The notes under the pieces were generated by a model. The model had not been told where the DNA came from. It did not search any database and saw nothing but the letters and a program-made list of their open reading frames with translations. Positions 26,319 through 34,902 of a stretch of 64,000 nucleotides of DNA are shown piece after piece. The DNA is from Pseudomonadota bacterium. Its GTDB lineage: Bacteria; Pseudomonadota; Gammaproteobacteria; Steroidobacterales; Steroidobacteraceae. The position numbers were made by a program, and so were the translations under genes. Numbering within the stretch: position 1 is the first letter of the stretch; the number at the start of each line of letters is the position of its first letter. The stretch covers positions 1-64,000 of the forward strand of contig JAEWBG010000033.1 of NCBI GenBank assembly GCA_023391335.1, written 5' to 3'.

Positions 26319-27827
26319 ATGTCATTCGTCACCCGTTATGTAACTCTTCTGGTCCTCGCTTGTTTCCTCACTGCCTGCGGTGGCGGTGGTGGCGATTCAC
26401 AACCGCCGCCGACTACGACGGCACCTTCGAATCTTTCATATCCGTCTCCGCAACAATTCACAGTCGGTCAGGCCATCGCTGAGTTGTCTCCGAGCGTCTC
26501 GGGCGTCGTGACGGCGTATTCCGTTTCACCGGCGCTGCCGACGGGTTTGTCGCTAAACGCTTCGAGCGGACACATCACCGGCACACCGCAAACTGCGACG
26601 GCGCAAGCGACATACACAATCACCGCAAGCAACTCCGGCGGATCGACCGTCTTCGCGCTCACGATCACGGTGCAAGATGCCGAGTCATTCTGGTTGGAGC
26701 CGGCCCAGGCAACGACCCTGGGCGTCGCCCAAATCATTCAGGTCTTTGCAGCACTGCAGAAATCCTCGGACGCCTATCCGCACTACGTCGATTCGGCGTC
26801 TCTCGATTACAGCTCGTCCAACACCAATGTCGCCTCGATCGATTCCGAGGGCCACGTGCTTGCCCTCAGTGAAGGCACAGCAGTGATTTCTGCATCGGAT
26901 GGGACGCACAGTTCGCAACTGACCGTTACAGTCACAGGCCACATGGATCAGCGCAGCGCTGCTGTCGCCGGGCAAGGCGATCGCTCCTACTGGATCTACG
27001 TGCCGAATTTCACTTCGGGCGATTCACACCCGGTGATCATGGCAATGCACGGCGGCGGCGGTTCCGCAATGCTCCAGGCCTCCATGACTCGACTCAATGA
27101 GCTCGCAGCGCAAGAGGGGATCTACGTCGTGTATCTGGAAGGATCTGGGCTCATTCAGACGTTCAACGCGGGCGGCTGTTGCGGATACGCGCAATCGCAA
27201 GGAATCGACGACGTCCTTTATGCATCGCGTGTGTTGGACGACATCGAAGCCACCTACGCGGTCGATACCGACAAGACATTCGCGACCGGGTTTTCCAACG
27301 GCGGCATGATGGCGCATCGGCTCGCATGCGCACTCTCGGATCGTATCGATGGCATCGCAGCGGTCTCCGGCGGCTCCGCGGAATTCGATAAGGACGGCAA
27401 TCAGTACTTCGTGTGCAACCCGCAGCGCCCCATCCCAGTGCTGCACATTCACGCACTCAACGATCGCAACTATCCCTATGACGGAGGCGCAGGGGCAGGC
27501 ATCTCCGGCTCGAATTTCTACTCCATCGATTCGACGATTCACGATTGGATCGTGCGCAACAACGTCACAGACCAAGCTTCAACCGAACAAGTCACCTCAA
27601 CGACAACCTGCTATCGGCACACAACACCGGCAGATGCAACGAAGCCAAGTGCACCGGTCGTGCTGTGCAAGCTCAACCCGCCGGATGTGTTCGATCCCGT
27701 GAATGAAATCGTGTTCGGCGGCGGCCACTCGTGGCCAGGTGGAGTGAAGTCGCCATCGGAGAACAGCGATGTGCCGAATCGCGAATTCAATGCGGACACG
27801 TATCTGTGGGCGTTTCTGAATCCCTAA
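26319..27827 (+). CDS. Ig-domain lipoprotein with LpqC-type esterase/PHB depolymerase domain
   Basis: Secreted lipoprotein of 502 aa. Signal peptide ends in lipobox LTAC with Cys20, followed by a Gly run. A putative-Ig (cadherin-like) domain spans about 28-110 and a BIG2-like domain about 125-210. A polyhydroxybutyrate-depolymerase/feruloyl-esterase-type alpha/beta hydrolase covers about 220-500. The catalytic Ser326 is in GFSNGG, Asp candidates lie in HALNDRNYPYDGG, and His is in GGGHSWPGG; GGCCGYAQSQGIDDV is typical of this group. The substrate may be a feruloylated polysaccharide or a polyester. The 3' end overlaps the convergent heme oxygenase gene by 41 nt. Confidence 0.85.
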   Translation: MSFVTRYVTLLVLACFLTACGGGGGDSQPPPTTTAPSNLSYPSPQQFTVGQAIAELSPSVSGVVTAYSVSPALPTGLSLNASSGHITGTPQTATAQATYTITASNSGGSTVFALTITVQDAESFWLEPAQATTLGVAQIIQVFAALQKSSDAYPHYVDSASLDYSSSNTNVASIDSEGHVLALSEGTAVISASDGTHSSQLTVTVTGHMDQRSAAVAGQGDRSYWIYVPNFTSGDSHPVIMAMHGGGGSAMLQASMTRLNELAAQEGIYVVYLEGSGLIQTFNAGGCCGYAQSQGIDDVLYASRVLDDIEATYAVDTDKTFATGFSNGGMMAHRLACALSDRIDGIAAVSGGSAEFDKDGNQYFVCNPQRPIPVLHIHALNDRNYPYDGGAGAGISGSNFYSIDSTIHDWIVRNNVTDQASTEQVTSTTTCYRHTTPADATKPSAPVVLCKLNPPDVFDPVNEIVFGGGHSWPGGVKSPSENSDVPNREFNADTYLWAFLNP

Positions 27828-28413
27828 CGTGAGCACTCGGATCGAGCCGGTCAGCGAACGCGTCGCCAAATAGCTCGAATGCATAGTGGGCGCCGCCAAT
27901 GAGCTTCTCTGTGTCCACGGCGGTCATGGACTCGAGCACGGCGAGAAACGAACGCCAGCATGCGGCGTCGCTGCAAGCCAAATAGCGGACGTTCGCACGA
28001 ACGCGTGGATCAGCACTGCTCATCACTCGGCGCAACAAGAGTTGGCCGCCCAGACGCGAACCTTCGAGGACGTACAGCACGCCGAGCGATTCATCTCGGT
28101 CGAGAGTTCGGCGCTGCGCCTCGATGGGTGCGAGCAAGGCACCGACTCCGCTCAGATCGCACGTCAGCTCGACTGAACGCGATCGCAGAGCCCAATCCGA
28201 AATGACCGCCGTGATGTTAGAGCTGAGTAGCAGCGATTCGAGCGGGAGCAGAGCGCGCGCAGTGCGAACCAAGAATGCTCGATACCCTGATAGGTTGGTG
28301 AACTCGAGCTCGCTCAGCTTCTCGTCCAACCTCCGATGCAGCTCAGCCGTCGAGTCTTTGAGCAAAGCGCGTCGATAGAGCGTTGCACCTGTTGGCGAGG
28401 GTGTTGCGATCAC
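27787..28413 (-). CDS. bphO: Biliverdin-producing heme oxygenase (BphO type)
   Basis: Opens heme to biliverdin IX, the chromophore of bacteriophytochromes. The 208-residue helical protein has the proximal histidine candidate His26 (STAELHRRLD) and LGVLYVLEGSRLGGQ, the distal-helix glycine-rich segment of bacterial heme oxygenases. Its start overlaps the hybrid-kinase stop by 4 nt, making it the last gene of the phytochrome operon. Its last 41 nt overlap the convergent lipoprotein gene. Confidence 0.88.
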   Translation of the reverse strand: MIATPSPTGATLYRRALLKDSTAELHRRLDEKLSELEFTNLSGYRAFLVRTARALLPLESLLLSSNITAVISDWALRSRSVELTCDLSGVGALLAPIEAQRRTLDRDESLGVLYVLEGSRLGGQLLLRRVMSSADPRVRANVRYLACSDAACWRSFLAVLESMTAVDTEKLIGGAHYAFELFGDAFADRLDPSAHVRDSETPTDTCPH

Positions 28414-30794
28414 ATCGCTCCGACTGGCAGCTCGAGCACGTGACGCAACTTGAGCGCCAAGTCTTCGTATCCGAATGGTTTGCCAATGAGTTGCACGCCC
28501 GGATCGAGCCTGCCGTCGTGAACGATGACATCGCGCGCATATCCCGTTGCAAAGAGCACTTTGAGATCTGGGCGCAGCTTGAGCGCGGCATTTGCAAGTT
28601 GCTGGCCATTCAATCCGCCGGGCAGGACCACATCGCTAAACAACAGATCGATATGGCCGATGCTCGAGTCGTTGAGGACTTTTAAAGCCGAATGCCCATC
28701 GCGAGCTTGATGAACGCGATAGCCCAGCTCCTGCAGTAGGTCGACGGTGTATGCGCGAACGCTATCGTCATCTTCGACGACCAAAATCGTTTCACCCGAT
28801 CTGCGCGAACGTTGCGGCTCGATTGGTACATCCGGCTGCGCATCGAGCTCGGCCAGCAAGCGGGGCAGCAGGATTTTGATTGCCGTGCCCACACCCGGCG
28901 TCGATTCGATCTGAACATGGCCGCCCGACTGTTTCACGAAGCCGTAAACCTGCGACAAGCCCAATCCGGTGCCTTGCCCCACGGCTTTGGTCGTAAAGAA
29001 GGGTTCGAATGCTCTGGCGAGCACATGCGATTCCATGCCTGAACCGCTATCCGTGACGATCAAGGCTGCGTATTCGCCCGCAGCAATGCCGGAGATCGAC
29101 GGATCGGTCAACGCAAGGTTGCGCGTCTCGATTCGCAGCCTCCCGCCCTGCGGCATCGCATCGCGCGCATTGACGGCGAGATTCAGCAATGCGCTTTCGA
29201 GTTGGTTTTCATCGATCGCCACACGCCATAGATCCGGCTCCAATTGGGTTTCGATGTCGACCAGCTCACCCAGGGTTCGCCCCAACAGCTCCGACATGCC
29301 GCGCACGAGCCGATTGAGCTCCACCGCACGCGGATTGAGCGGCTGACGGCGCGAGAAGGCCAACAGTCTTTGCGTCAAATTGGCGGCACGACGCGCGCCT
29401 TCCATGGCGTTGTCCGTCGCACGCTTCAGACGAGCGTCGGTCTGCGGCATCTTTCGCTGCAGCGTCTCGAGATTACCGACCACGATCTGCAACAAATTGT
29501 TGAAATCGTGCGCGACCCCGCCGGTCAACTGCCCGACAGCTTCCATTTTCTGCGCTTGGCGCAATGCCTCTTCCGTCTCGGCCAGCCTCGCAGCGGCTTC
29601 ACGATCTTCGCTCACGTCACGACCAACGACGTACACGCCTCGCTCACCCAGCGAAACCGACCAAGCGATACATCGGTAGCGACCGTTCTTCGCGCGCAGG
29701 CGAAACTCGAGCGGGCGCCCAGATGTACGCGTCGCCGCCCGAGACGCAAGCCGGGCACGATCCAAATCGTCGGGATGAACGTAGAGCTGATAACGCGCAC
29801 CCAGAAGCTCATCGACTGCGTAGCCCAACACATGAGTCCACGCGGGATTGACTTCGAGCAACCGGCCGTCCGGATCGATCACAGCGAACAAATCTTGCGA
29901 CAGCTGCCAGAGTTCATCGCGTTCGGCGGTTCGCTGTGCAACGTGTTGCGTGAGCGTCTGATTCATCTCCTGCAGGGAGGACTCGACACGCTTGCGCTCG
30001 GTGATATCTGCAACGACACCGATCAGGCGCAGGCACTCGCCCTCTTCCACGAAGCAGCGCGCTGACGTCGAGAGCCAGCGCTCTTGCGCGTCGTTCACCC
30101 GACGGATGCCATATTCGATGGAAAGCGGCACGGCATTCTCGGAGCGAGCTGCTATGAGCACCGCATCGCGTAACCGCAGACGATCATTAGGATCGCAGCA
30201 TTTTAGAAATGCATCGAACGAAACCTCCGCATCCTCTGCAAATCCCAAGATGCGTTTGCAACGCGTATCCAATTCGAGTTGCGATGATTGCGGATCGAAC
30301 GTCCACTTACCGAGGCCGGCCAATTCAACTGCGAGCTGATTGCTGAGTTCGCTCAAACGCAACGCTTCTTCGGCGCGCATTCTTTCCGAACGCTCCCGAG
30401 CCTCGCTGATCGCACGCTCCAAGGCCGCCGGCAGCCGATTCAAACCGCGCTTCATGACGTAGTCCGTGGCGCCGCGCTGCAATGCGTTGATCGCAAACTC
30501 CTCACCCACCACGCCGGACACGAAGATGAACGGCAGCTCCGGGTAGTGCGCACGCACCATCGAGAGAGCAGCGAGGCCATCGAAGTTGGGCAGCGAGAAG
30601 TCCGCCAAGATCACATCGAACTGATGCGACTCGAGCGCGCTGACGAAGGTTTCGCGATCGACGGCGCGATGCAAATTGCAGGTCAGTCCGGCCTTGTACA
30701 GATGGCTGGCGACCAGCTCGGCATCGATGTCGCTGTCTTCTAGCAACAAGATGCGCACGGGCGTATCCGACTGCAGGTGCAAATTAGCCGCCAT
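28410..30794 (-). CDS. Hybrid histidine kinase REC-PAS-PAS-HisKA-HATPase-REC
   Basis: Cytoplasmic sensor kinase of 794 aa with no membrane segment. The N-terminal receiver (about 12-130) has Asp65 in VILADFSLP. Two PAS domains (about 150-275 and 295-405) precede the kinase core with phospho-acceptor His429 in GGVAHDFNNLL and the ATPase G boxes (SGSGMES, GQGTGLGLS). The C-terminal receiver (about 672-790) has FSDVVLPGG. A receiver at each end suggests it receives phosphate from the upstream phytochrome kinase or its regulator and relays it. It overlaps the neighbouring response-regulator gene by 11 nt. Confidence 0.92.
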   Translation of the reverse strand: MAANLHLQSDTPVRILLLEDSDIDAELVASHLYKAGLTCNLHRAVDRETFVSALESHQFDVILADFSLPNFDGLAALSMVRAHYPELPFIFVSGVVGEEFAINALQRGATDYVMKRGLNRLPAALERAISEARERSERMRAEEALRLSELSNQLAVELAGLGKWTFDPQSSQLELDTRCKRILGFAEDAEVSFDAFLKCCDPNDRLRLRDAVLIAARSENAVPLSIEYGIRRVNDAQERWLSTSARCFVEEGECLRLIGVVADITERKRVESSLQEMNQTLTQHVAQRTAERDELWQLSQDLFAVIDPDGRLLEVNPAWTHVLGYAVDELLGARYQLYVHPDDLDRARLASRAATRTSGRPLEFRLRAKNGRYRCIAWSVSLGERGVYVVGRDVSEDREAAARLAETEEALRQAQKMEAVGQLTGGVAHDFNNLLQIVVGNLETLQRKMPQTDARLKRATDNAMEGARRAANLTQRLLAFSRRQPLNPRAVELNRLVRGMSELLGRTLGELVDIETQLEPDLWRVAIDENQLESALLNLAVNARDAMPQGGRLRIETRNLALTDPSISGIAAGEYAALIVTDSGSGMESHVLARAFEPFFTTKAVGQGTGLGLSQVYGFVKQSGGHVQIESTPGVGTAIKILLPRLLAELDAQPDVPIEPQRSRRSGETILVVEDDDSVRAYTVDLLQELGYRVHQARDGHSALKVLNDSSIGHIDLLFSDVVLPGGLNGQQLANAALKLRPDLKVLFATGYARDVIVHDGRLDPGVQLIGKPFGYEDLALKLRHVLELPVGAM

Positions 30795-31236
30795 TGCTTG
30801 ACCTCGGCGGCGGCTCGTTCAACACGGCCCAAAACATTCCCAGGTCTTGGATCGCCTCGAAGAACGCATTGAAGTCTACGGGCTTGACGACAAATGCATT
30901 CACACCGAGTTGGTAGCTGCGCAGTAGATCGCTTTCTTCGCGCGAAGATGTGAGCATCACCACGGGAATTTGCCGCTGCTGCGGATCGCTCTTGATGCGC
31001 TCGAGCACCTGCAATCCATCGAGCCTCGGCAGTTTCAGATCCAAGAGCACGACGGCTGGGTCGCCATGCGGCCGCTCAGCGTGATCGTTGCGCCGATACA
31101 AGAAATCCAGCGCTTCCACCCCATCGCGCGCTATGACGATGTCATTTGCGAGCTGACACTTCGCGAGCGCTGCAAGCGTGAGCTCCAAGTCCTTGGGATT
31201 GTCTTCGACGAGCAGTATCGGTCTCAGATCAGGCAT
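30784..31236 (-). CDS. Single-domain response regulator (Rcp1-like)
   Basis: A stand-alone receiver of 150 aa, starting MPDLRPILLVEDNPKDLEL, with phospho-acceptor Asp in VVLLDLKLPRLDG, Thr/Ser in VVMLTSSREE and Lys in FVVKPVDF. No output domain. Its length and extended helix resemble the Rcp1 regulators that pair with phytochromes. A GTG three codons upstream (31245) is an alternative start. It overlaps both bphP and the hybrid kinase gene by a few bases, so it is the likely immediate phosphate acceptor of BphP. Confidence 0.9.
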   Translation of the reverse strand: MPDLRPILLVEDNPKDLELTLAALAKCQLANDIVIARDGVEALDFLYRRNDHAERPHGDPAVVLLDLKLPRLDGLQVLERIKSDPQQRQIPVVMLTSSREESDLLRSYQLGVNAFVVKPVDFNAFFEAIQDLGMFWAVLNEPPPRSSNGG

Positions 31237-33454
31237 GCGGCGCACTCGATGACGTCAAGGGAATTCCAAAGCGAAACGTGGCGCCGACGTCGAACGCTCC
31301 TTCCGCCGCAATCCAACCCTTATGGCGATCGATAATGCGCTTGGTCAGCGCGAGACCAATTCCTGTGCCCTCGTAGTCCTCCATGCGGTGCAGGCGCTGG
31401 AACACGCCGAACAATTTATCGGCGTACGCCATGTCGAAACCCACGCCGTTGTCTTTGATGGTGTACACGCATTCATCGTCATTGCTGTAGCCGCTGACTT
31501 CGATCACGGCAGGATTGCGCGAGCGGCTGTACTTCACCGCGTTCTGCAGCAAGTTGACGAAGACCTGCCGCAGCAACGCCGCATCGCCCCAAATGGGTGG
31601 CAGCTGGCCGATCCGCCATTCAATATTGCGATCGCGGGTATCCAACTCGAGCGTACGTATCGATTCCTGCACGAGCTTATTCGCATCGATTTTGATGATC
31701 GCGAGGCTCGCACGACCCAAGTGCGAGAAGTTCAGCAAGTCATCGACCAACTGACCGGCACTCGCGGCGGCATCAACGATCGAGTTGAGATAGTGCTGGG
31801 ATAGATCGCTGAGATTCTTCTCGCGCTCGCGCAGCAGCTGTGTGTAACCGACGATGTGACGGAAGGGCGCTCGCAGATCGTGACTCACGGAATACGAGAA
31901 CGACTCGAGTTCGCGGTTGGACTGCTGAAGTTGCGCCGTCAGCTCGGCACGTTCCTCTGCCCTGCGCAGCACGAAACTGATGATCGAATGACGGAAATCG
32001 ACGAGGCTATCGATCTCGGCCTGAGTCCAGGGCTGTGCCGTGAGCGTCACCTTCTCCTTCCAAACCTCGAACGAATTGCGAGGATGCAGCTCGCCACCAT
32101 TGGTTTGACTCACGGGCTTGCGGGGATCGCCACCCCACTCGACCGTGCGCGTCACTTCCGGACGAAACCACATGACGTAGCTCGGATGGAGTTGCGAAAT
32201 CGAAATGGCGATCAGGCCCGACGCGACAGCTGCCAGATCGGCAAACTCCGGCCAATCGAGCGGCAAGGAGTCGGTCGAAAACGATTCCAACACGCCCACT
32301 GTTTGCAGCCGAGCGGCAAGGTCCTTCACGCGCTCGGCCGAGGGTGCTTCGCCCACGCAGTGCGCGCCGGTCGAATCGACAACCGCGGCGCCGGTCGCTT
32401 GACCTAACCGCATCCACAACTCGGCATTCTGCGCGAGCCCCGCATGCACCGAAGGCGCCTCGCCCAAGTTCGCGAGCAGTTCCGCCTCGATGCGCTTGAG
32501 TTCGATGCGGCGAGTCGCGTACGACGCGCGCTCCCGCGCACCGATTTGCAAAGAAACCACTTTGCCCATCAGATCGCAGGCGTTACGGACTTGCGCGTTG
32601 ACTCGCTTAGCGCCTGCGTTGTGACACGAGATCAGGCCCCACAGTTCACCCTCGACGAGTATCGAAACAGACATCGAAGCGAGCGTGCCCATGTTGCGCA
32701 TGTATTGAAGATGCACGGGCGACACGCTGCGCAACGCAGCCCCACTCAGATCCAACGGTGCGTTATCGGCGGGACAGAGTGCTGGCACCACGCGCATGGG
32801 CCGATAATTCGCATCGGGAATCAACCGCAAGCGATTTGCGCGATACAGCGCGCGCGCCTGCGCAGGAATGTCGCTCGCTGGAAATCGGAGTCCGAGGTAT
32901 GAAGGCAGTACGCCATCGCTCGCTTCCGCAATGACTTCACCATTCCAGTTGCGATCGAAGCGATACACGAGCACGCGGTTGAATTGGGTGATACGCAGGA
33001 ACTCGCGGGCAACGAGTTCGCACATGTCCGTTAGGGAAGCTTCGGCCTGTACGTCCTCGGCAAACTTCGCCAGATGCGGATACAGACTTTCCAGCGTCGC
33101 GCTTTCGCTCTCAGGCACATCCTCGAATTCGAGAATGATGCCCTGACGTGTGCGATGGCCGATGACCTGCACTTTGCGATCGCCCACAGTCGCAGTGCGC
33201 AGATACGATGGATCGTTCGAGTGCAGCCAGGTTTGGATGTTGCTGCAGATCGATGTGCCGAAGTCCGCAAGCGTGAGCGATGTCGCCGGCCAAGCAAGCC
33301 CTAGTCGATCTAGTAGGTTTTCACTAGCTTGCAGAACCGCGAGCGAAGCGGGATCCAACACAACCAATGCGCCGTGCGGTTGGATGCCACCCGGAATGTG
33401 AATGGCTTCCTGCTCGCACCGGTTCCGATCGATCTGCGCGCTTGAACCCGTCAT
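31229..33454 (-). CDS. bphP: Bacteriophytochrome histidine kinase
   Basis: Red/far-red photoreceptor kinase of 741 aa. The N-terminal PAS carries the biliverdin-attachment Cys13 and IHIPGGIQPHG. The GAF domain has FPASDIPAQARALY (the conserved DIP Asp), VHLQYMRNMG and GLISCHN. The PHY domain has the tongue motif PRNSFEVWKE. The kinase module has His525 in YSVSHDLRAPFRHIVGY, NLLQNAVKYS, DNGVGFDMAYADKLFGVF and GTGIGLALTK. All key chromophore residues are present, though the usual second His of CHH is Asn. First gene of a four-gene overlapping operon that also makes biliverdin. Confidence 0.95.
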   Translation of the reverse strand: MTGSSAQIDRNRCEQEAIHIPGGIQPHGALVVLDPASLAVLQASENLLDRLGLAWPATSLTLADFGTSICSNIQTWLHSNDPSYLRTATVGDRKVQVIGHRTRQGIILEFEDVPESESATLESLYPHLAKFAEDVQAEASLTDMCELVAREFLRITQFNRVLVYRFDRNWNGEVIAEASDGVLPSYLGLRFPASDIPAQARALYRANRLRLIPDANYRPMRVVPALCPADNAPLDLSGAALRSVSPVHLQYMRNMGTLASMSVSILVEGELWGLISCHNAGAKRVNAQVRNACDLMGKVVSLQIGARERASYATRRIELKRIEAELLANLGEAPSVHAGLAQNAELWMRLGQATGAAVVDSTGAHCVGEAPSAERVKDLAARLQTVGVLESFSTDSLPLDWPEFADLAAVASGLIAISISQLHPSYVMWFRPEVTRTVEWGGDPRKPVSQTNGGELHPRNSFEVWKEKVTLTAQPWTQAEIDSLVDFRHSIISFVLRRAEERAELTAQLQQSNRELESFSYSVSHDLRAPFRHIVGYTQLLREREKNLSDLSQHYLNSIVDAAASAGQLVDDLLNFSHLGRASLAIIKIDANKLVQESIRTLELDTRDRNIEWRIGQLPPIWGDAALLRQVFVNLLQNAVKYSRSRNPAVIEVSGYSNDDECVYTIKDNGVGFDMAYADKLFGVFQRLHRMEDYEGTGIGLALTKRIIDRHKGWIAAEGAFDVGATFRFGIPLTSSSAPHA

Positions 33455-33741
33455 GACCTAAAGGGTTGTTAGACCTCGCAACGCCGGCTGTGGCCGGAGT
33501 AGCTCGAGTTTCGTTATTCGCCCGGAAGCGCCGGGATCGCCGCTGCCCTAATAGATGAGGTCTCAAGCTATACGCGGGCCCGATATTACGCATCAGCCGC
33601 GAAATTGGTTCCAAGGACGTTCGATCTTGCCTGCCAACCTCCACCTCATCGATCGCCTGAAGCTCGACAGCAAGCGCTGCACGGTCGACGGGTTGCGATG
33701 GGTCATGCCCTTCGAGCCGCCGCGGCTGATATTCTTGACGC

Positions 33742-34875
33742 ATGAGTGCAGACATCGAAGCAGCGGGCGATGCAATCACGGGCGCGATCATCGCAAAAAC
33801 CATAGAAGGCCAAAGTGCTGGGCCACCGCACGAAGGGTCATCGCACGCCTGCTTGAACTGTGGAGCGCAACTCACCGGAACCTACTGTTCGAACTGCGGA
33901 CAGGCCGCACACATCCACCGCACGCTGCACTCCTTGGCTCACGACATCCTGCACGGCGTCTTTCATTTCGAAGGCAAGTTCTGGTCGACATTGCCGCAAC
34001 TGTTCTTCTTTCCAGGCCGGCTTACGCGGCGCTATATCGATGGGGAACGGGCGAAGTTCGTCTCTCCCATGGCCTTGTTCCTCTTCACCGTATTCACGAT
34101 GTTTGCGGTGTTCTCGGTCACGACCTCGAGCTTGTCGGGAGCGGATGCCAATGCGGCGATCGGCAGTTGGAAGCAAGGCAACCAGCGCGCAATGGATACG
34201 ACCGACGCAAAGATCGATCGCCTCGAAGCGCGGCTGGAGCAGAAGGATCTGACGGCCGCGCAGCAGAACTCCATCGAAACAGAAATCGCCGATCTCAAGG
34301 CGTCTCGCAAGGTTATGGAAGCGCTGGCACGTGGAGATTGGGCGGGCGTTCGCGAAGCGAAGGAGGAACAGGCTCGCTTCCATGGTCAAGATCCTGCCAC
34401 AGCTAAAACGCATCTGGGATTTACCACAGGATGGGCGGCGCTCGACAAGCGTCTCGAGGCTGGCATCGACGAAGCGAACGAGAACCCAGCGCTGCTCTTG
34501 TACAAGCTCAAGACCAGCGGCTATAAATTTTCCTGGATGCTGATTCCGCTGAGCATTCCATTCATTTGGTTGCTGTTCTTCTGGCGGCGCGATCTGCCGC
34601 TCTACGATCACGCGATCTTTGCGACGTACTCGATCACCTTCATGATGTTGTTGGTGACGTTCGTTTCGGTGCTCGCTTACGTGGGTGCGCCGGCGTGGCT
34701 TTGGGGACTGCTCCTGACATTCGCCCCACCGATCCACATGTACAAGCAGTTGCGCGGTGCGTATCAGTTGTCTCGCGCCGGTGCGTCGATCCGCATGTTT
34801 TGCTTGTCGATCTTCAGCTTGATCGTGCTGTCGATCTTCTCCGTCCTACTGCTGATCATGGACGTGATCGGTTAA
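33742..34875 (+). CDS. DUF3667 domain membrane protein with zinc ribbon
   Basis: A 377-residue protein with an N-terminal zinc-ribbon pattern (Cys37/Cys40, Cys49/Cys52 in CLNCG...YCSNCGQ). The DUF3667 core follows (HSLAHDILHGVFHFEGKFWSTLPQLFFFPGRLTRRYIDGERAKFVSPMAL taken in segments). It has one membrane span near residues 113-130, a charged coiled-coil-like insert (about 150-205), and about three more hydrophobic spans at the C-terminus. Function of the family is not known. Divergent from bphP; the 287-nt gap shows no other gene. ATG at 33742 begins at a plausible length. Confidence 0.85.
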   Translation: MSADIEAAGDAITGAIIAKTIEGQSAGPPHEGSSHACLNCGAQLTGTYCSNCGQAAHIHRTLHSLAHDILHGVFHFEGKFWSTLPQLFFFPGRLTRRYIDGERAKFVSPMALFLFTVFTMFAVFSVTTSSLSGADANAAIGSWKQGNQRAMDTTDAKIDRLEARLEQKDLTAAQQNSIETEIADLKASRKVMEALARGDWAGVREAKEEQARFHGQDPATAKTHLGFTTGWAALDKRLEAGIDEANENPALLLYKLKTSGYKFSWMLIPLSIPFIWLLFFWRRDLPLYDHAIFATYSITFMMLLVTFVSVLAYVGAPAWLWGLLLTFAPPIHMYKQLRGAYQLSRAGASIRMFCLSIFSLIVLSIFSVLLLIMDVIG

Positions 34876-34902
34876 CGTGCAATCGATCCGTGTCAGCACG
34901 GG

